From Oenanthe sinensis (lineage: Eukaryota > Streptophyta > Magnoliopsida > Apiales > Apiaceae): a stretch of DNA of 64,000 nt. The DNA is taken from contig CM053794.1 in assembly GCA_028671895.1 (NCBI GenBank), forward strand, positions 40,192,501 through 40,256,500. The letters are read 5' to 3'. Both the position numbers and the translations under genes were made by a program. Positions 60,635 through 64,000 of the stretch are shown in pieces (position 1 is the first letter of the stretch; the number at the start of each line of letters is the position of its first letter). The notes below the pieces were generated by a model. It was given only the letters and a program-made list of their open reading frames with translations. It did no database searches and was not told the DNA's origin.

Positions 60635-61132
60635 CTAGTACAAAAGCCTACATCTCCTCTGCAATGATTGCTGCAACCTGGACTGGTGGAACTGGTACGT
60701 TATCAACACCCCCATCCCCTGAATGCATAGTTGAACAAGTGTTTTTGCAGTACGATTTGCAGAGGGTGGGATGACAAACATGCCCAACTTTTCCCAATCC
60801 TCCTCTACTAGACTGTTGATCATTTCTACAAGGAAATCCATGAGGAAGTTAGGATCAGGATCAACAATGTTGTTGTAGGCTTCTACAGATTCCATCTCCA
60901 CAAGAAGGTTGGTTTTCTCTGTCTCCCAAGCCAACTTCAGACCATAAAAGACAAACCACAACTCAGTTGTGGTTGGTATAGCCAAGCCTATGTTTCCACC
61001 ACATCCATTAACCCAAGAACCATCACCATCCCTAAGAACACAACCTACTGCTGTTGTTGTTGAACCTCTGTGAAACAACCCCTTAACGTTGAGCTTGAAA
61101 GTATTGCTAGGTGGCTGGGTCCAGGTGGACAT
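60635..61132 (-). pseudogene. Degenerate RNase H-like (RVT_3 type) domain ORF
   Basis: A 165-codon frame starts MSTWTQPPSNTFKLNVKGLF and continues AVGCVLRDGDGSWVNGCGGN, TELWFVFYGLKLAWE and LLVEMESVEAYNNI, the order seen in plant RNase H-like domains related to non-LTR retroelements. Three of four catalytic acidic positions are altered. The first Asp (NVDG) is NVKG, the third (EMDS) is EMES, and the last Asp (ANRVAD) is ANRTAK; only the Glu of TELW remains. The natural-looking tail VDNVPVPPVQVAAIIAEEM lies in a neighbouring frame just before the end, so the gene is also frameshifted. It cannot be an active nuclease. It lies between the two convergent genes of the MuDR-like element and is probably a captured passenger. 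Confidence 0.7.
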
Positions 61133-61570
61133 TGTGTTTGATTGTAGAATATTGATTTCTTGGATTGTAGCTTAAAAGGGAATAGAGCTTTAAAAAGGAA
61201 AAATTGCCCATCGGAATCAAGCCAAAAGTGGTTGAGAGAAAATTTAGATGTTGAATACACATTTTACAAAATAGTAGACCATTGACCAAGTAACAAGCCA
61301 ATAGTTATGTAGTCTCAGTTTGACCATTGTCATACAGAACAGAGTATAATGTAGCAAAAATGCATGCATATTACATAAAAATATTTGGCATATTAAGCCA
61401 AATTTAAGTTACATAATTCAGGTTCATTTCTTAACAAAATACATAATACAGTTCTATAACAAAATTAAGCATAACCAAAATATTACATGCCCAATTTTAG
61501 TCCAACTGTCAAAGCCTAATATAGTTCAGCAAAAGTTAGAAGCAATTAGAAAATATTAGTGCCCCCCAGG

Positions 61571-62413
61571 TTAGTCTAGCTTCTCATTAACTTGGTCATT
61601 CAACTTGTCACTGTGTTTAGCTACATGCTCCACTTGCACAACCTCCATTTCACTCATTGAGTTTGCAGCATCTGCTCTAACCTTGTTGAGTGATCCTTGA
61701 GTCAAGACAAAATTACCACTTTGTAGAAATTGTGCAGAGCACACCTCAATTCCACCAACAGAAGCCTTCACTTGCTTGACAATGCTTGTTTCTGGGAGAC
61801 CATGTAGATTAGGTCCAAGGTAATTAGAAGGTGGTTGATTTGATTTTGAAGATGGTGGATTTTATTTAGATGTTCCACTATTTATGTATCCATTCCTTTC
61901 ATTTCCCTTACCACCATTGACTCCCAACTTCATTGTTTTCTTCTCATTTAATAGCTCAAAAGAAAATCTTACATGTTCAGAAATTGCAGGCCACTCAACT
62001 GCATGTGGAGTAACATTTCCAAGCCACTCATTCTTAGATGTAGGGATACTTGGCCCAACTTGGCTGCCTTGAGTTGACACATGTGCATCTGTTAATTCCA
62101 TCCCCAGGACATTTTCATGTTGTTCCTCTCTCTCATTATTAATAACATTTTCACCATCTTCGACATTTGTTAGGGTTGAGCTTTTACAAGTCCTTTTGTT
62201 GTGACCTGTTTGCTTGCATTGAGAACACCTTACAGTCAACTGAGCTTTTTTTAGAAGAATCTTGGTACCATCTTCTCCAACCTCCTCCATGTGTTTCTTA
62301 CCATCAGCCTTTCTTTTCATATTTGGCCTCTCAGGTTGCTTCTGAACAAAAGGTTGTGTCACAATATGGCCAGACTTTGCCCATTGAGACTCAACATTGA
62401 TTGGATGGATCAA
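61571..62413 (-). pseudogene. C-terminal part of a MULE transposase with CCHC zinc knuckle
   Basis: The frame reads KRKADGKKHMEEVGEDGTKI then VRCSQCKQTGHNKRTCKSST. The CX2CX4HX4C knuckle (CSQCKQTGHNKRTC) is the usual tail of plant MuDR-type transposases. It continues as low-complexity Asn/Gln/Ser-rich sequence to NSGTSK, then a TAA (about 61862), and the same frame resumes NPPSSKSNQPPSNYLGPNLH and ends NDQVNEKLD at 61571. One nonsense codon therefore splits the region. It follows, after a probable intron, the SWIM-finger remnant near 62480-62620. Confidence 0.75.
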
Positions 62414-62479
62414 ACATGTATAAACATAATTATTTCAGTCAAGAAATACAAAATATAATAAGAAGCACAAGTTAAACAA

Positions 62480-63311
62480 TTCGTTTGGACAAATACCTGA
62501 ATATGCATCCCTGTAGCTCTTCACATAGTAGGCAACATCAACATAGTCTATAGGATCAAGACTGAGCCTATTCATGGCACATATTGCATGGTGACAAGGT
62601 ATAGACATGCCATTTTATCTTCTTCATTCCAGGCATATTTTCTTCAAATAATCCCTCAAAGAAGTTGTCAAGAGAATCAGAATCTGAGCTATTAACACTT
62701 TCACCATCAAAATCAACTTTATCATCTTCACTGATTTCATTATCTGGTTGCAAGCCAAGATGATTCTTGATCCTTCCCACTCACTCTGCTCCATCATCCA
62801 CATTCTCAGCATAATCTATGTCATCACTATCAACCATCAAATACTCACTATCAGAGAAATATTAGTCTTCATCCAACTCTTCCAGGTCCAGGAATCCATT
62901 GTTATCAACATGAACATATTCATCATGATGGACATTCTCGTAGTCTTTAGTTGATAATTTCTGTTTAGTATAGTGCTCCACATAAATATCAATCATATAA
63001 TTGTTTTCTTTTCCATACTCAACCATCATATTATAGTCACCTTGGTTTTGTAAAAGCTTCATACCAACATCCATTGCCATACTTGGTATCCTATAGTACA
63101 GAGTTTTCAGACCACTGTAACCTAAGGCATCTACTTGACATCGAATTTCATCATAGTTTATATCACCCACATTCCATAGATCATATGCACTAAACTGGCC
63201 ACCTACGTATTGAGTTTGTGGCAAGCACTTTAGTTTTCCACCATGATACAATCTTACACTTATCATATTATCATCATCACCTAAACAAGAATGTTTATTA
63301 GACAAGTTCAT
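62480..63311 (-). pseudogene. N-terminal PB1-like domain of a MULE transposase, core deleted
   Basis: Starts near 63311 or at the inner ATG giving MISVRLYHGGKLKC, just after an acceptor-like CTTGTTTAG. The PB1-like module seen at the start of many plant MULE transposases (VRLYHGGKL...YVGGQFSAYDLWNVGDINYD...LGYSGLKTLYYRIP) is followed by an acidic region (LDLEELDED, then in-frame TAA and TGA, then SDSDSLDNFFEGLFEE). It then jumps, near 62615, to the end of a SWIM zinc finger in another frame (GMSIPCHHAICAMNRLSLDP, DYVDVAYYVKSYRDAYS). The whole catalytic MULE domain is missing, so this is an internal-deletion derivative. A donor GCATATTCAG|GTATTT closes the exon near 62495. Confidence 0.8.
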
Positions 63312-63596
63312 GATATTTAACTAGAACATAGTAGTTGTTTAACATAAAAACATCTCACAAATTATCAATGTACATCTAAAACAGAGAGCAATATGATCAT
63401 ATTCGAAAAATACAACAGACACTAGCAAGAACACATTTACTATATGGTGGAGATTCACTCCCTTCACTGGGTCGAATGCTCGTTGTGGGATTAAAAATCA
63501 TCTCTTTCTCACTCAGCTAACCACCTCAAACTTCAGTCTTCAGTTCGTTCTTCTGTGTTTAGATCTAAACTGATCCTTTAACCAATTTTACTTCCC

Positions 63597-63603
63597 TTTT
63601 ATA
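63597..63603 (-). promoter_or_regulatory. TATA box for the transposase relic
   Basis: The minus strand reads AAGCTATAAAAGGGAAG, about 290 bp upstream of the first PB1-like codons and 70-100 bp inside the right terminal repeat. It mirrors the TATA box beside the left terminal repeat. Confidence 0.55.
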
Positions 63604-63674
63604 GCTTCATTACATACACATTAACCATTCAGCTTTGTAGTTAAACTTTGCAACTTTACCTTGATGCTAAACAC

Positions 63675-63830
63675 TTGGCATCTCAATTAACAAAATGTGC
63701 ACTACACTCTCTACAATCAACCGGATTAATGCTTGTTGTGTTCAATCTGCAGAAGAATGGTTGAACCGGATTTTTAGTGTATTTTCGACCAAACTTCGGT
63801 GGACAACTTGTATTAAAGCCAATAAAGTAA
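63675..63830 (-). repeat. Right terminal inverted repeat of the MuDR-like element
   Basis: The inverse of the left repeat at 59748..59885. On the minus strand it reads GGCTTTAATACAAGTTGTCC then ACCGAAGTTTGGTCGAAAAT and AATCCGGTTCAACCATT. The 12 bases ACAAGTTGTCCA are absent from the left copy. Sequence from 63851 to the window end is AT-rich with no feature seen. Confidence 0.8.
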
Positions 63831-64000
63831 TTTAAGCATCTGTTCTATGCAACGCATTCTCTGCCGATCTAATATTCTTTTGGTGTGCATTTTGTTGAGA
63901 GAATGAAATAAAAAATAAATTAAATTAGACCTTTATCTCCCAAAAAACAATGCTCCATTTCCCATCCTATTAACTTTCTTGACATTTTTTATTATAACAA

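Larger units (their letters stand above)
59700..63850. mobile_element. MuDR-like (Mutator) element with two convergent gene relics
   Basis: The left end (about 59748 inward: GGCTTTAAT...CCGAAGTTTGGTCGAAAATA...ATCCGGTTCAACCAT) is matched in inverse by the right end (about 63830 inward). Similarity fades over 80-170 bp and the right copy has 12 extra bases. Inside, the minus strand carries a broken MULE transposase gene (about 63311 to 61571) and an RNase H-like frame; the plus strand carries a GRF-zinc-finger gene relic starting beside the left repeat. Each outer gene has a TATA-like box near its own terminal repeat, the arrangement known from maize MuDR (mudrA and mudrB convergent). The outer borders are approximate because I found no convincing 9-bp target duplication. 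Confidence 0.8.

Noticed and set aside
61884..62400. Plus-strand frames across the MULE zinc-knuckle region
   Set aside because: Antisense shadows; the minus strand has the conserved CCHC motif.
1..64000. tRNA, rRNA, CRISPR or bacterial-type operon structure
   Set aside because: None seen; the gene structures are plant nuclear with introns throughout.

Overview
This window looks like nuclear DNA of a flowering plant, almost certainly a eudicot. Its genes have short exons and GT-AG introns, the intergenic DNA is very AT-rich, and it is full of plant-type transposons (Mutator-like, hAT, Stowaway/Tourist-type MITEs and a 5'-truncated LINE). I cannot name the species from sequence alone; an asterid is plausible but is a guess. 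No rRNA, tRNA, CRISPR or organellar DNA was recognised.

Layout. 0-2.5 kb: AT-rich tandem and direct repeats. 2.56-5.70 kb (minus): a ten-exon monodehydroascorbate reductase gene with good splice sites, but with an in-frame stop at codon 176 and a one-base deletion in the last exon; LTR-like DNA lies directly upstream. 7.3-7.8 kb: Tourist-like MITE. 8.24-10.68 kb (plus): intact RLPH2-type PPP phosphatase. 11.2-12.7 kb (minus): a growth-regulating-factor (GRF) relic with no visible QLQ domain, a mutated WRC finger and a frameshift beside the miR396 site. 13.79-15.15 kb: non-autonomous Mutator-like element with an 11-bp target-site duplication. 20.07-21.62 kb (plus): RAB6-interacting-golgin-like coiled-coil protein. 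27.1-28.6 kb: LINE RNase H fragment split by a 1.19-kb hAT element. 31.97-34.60 kb (plus): TRM/DUF4378-type protein with an upstream ORF. 36.16-37.42 kb (plus): DUF247 gene with two offsetting frameshifts. 38.37-39.27 kb: foldback element with a strong hairpin. 42.6 and 44.3 kb: two orphan exon-like stretches. 50.99-53.95 kb (plus): PETAL LOSS-like trihelix transcription factor. 59.7-63.85 kb: a decayed MuDR-like element carrying a transposase relic, a degenerate RNase H-like ORF and, facing them from the other terminal repeat, a GRF-zinc-finger/membrane-anchor gene relic.

The genes do not form a functional unit. Four genes look sound (RLPH2-like, golgin-like, TRM-like, PTL-like). Three (MDHAR, GRF, DUF247) are broken by small indels or substitutions. 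Some of those indels sit in or beside short homopolymers, so assembly error must be excluded before calling all three true pseudogenes. The most unusual item is the MuDR-like element at the right end, with its two convergent gene relics, each preceded by its own TATA-like box inside or next to a terminal repeat.
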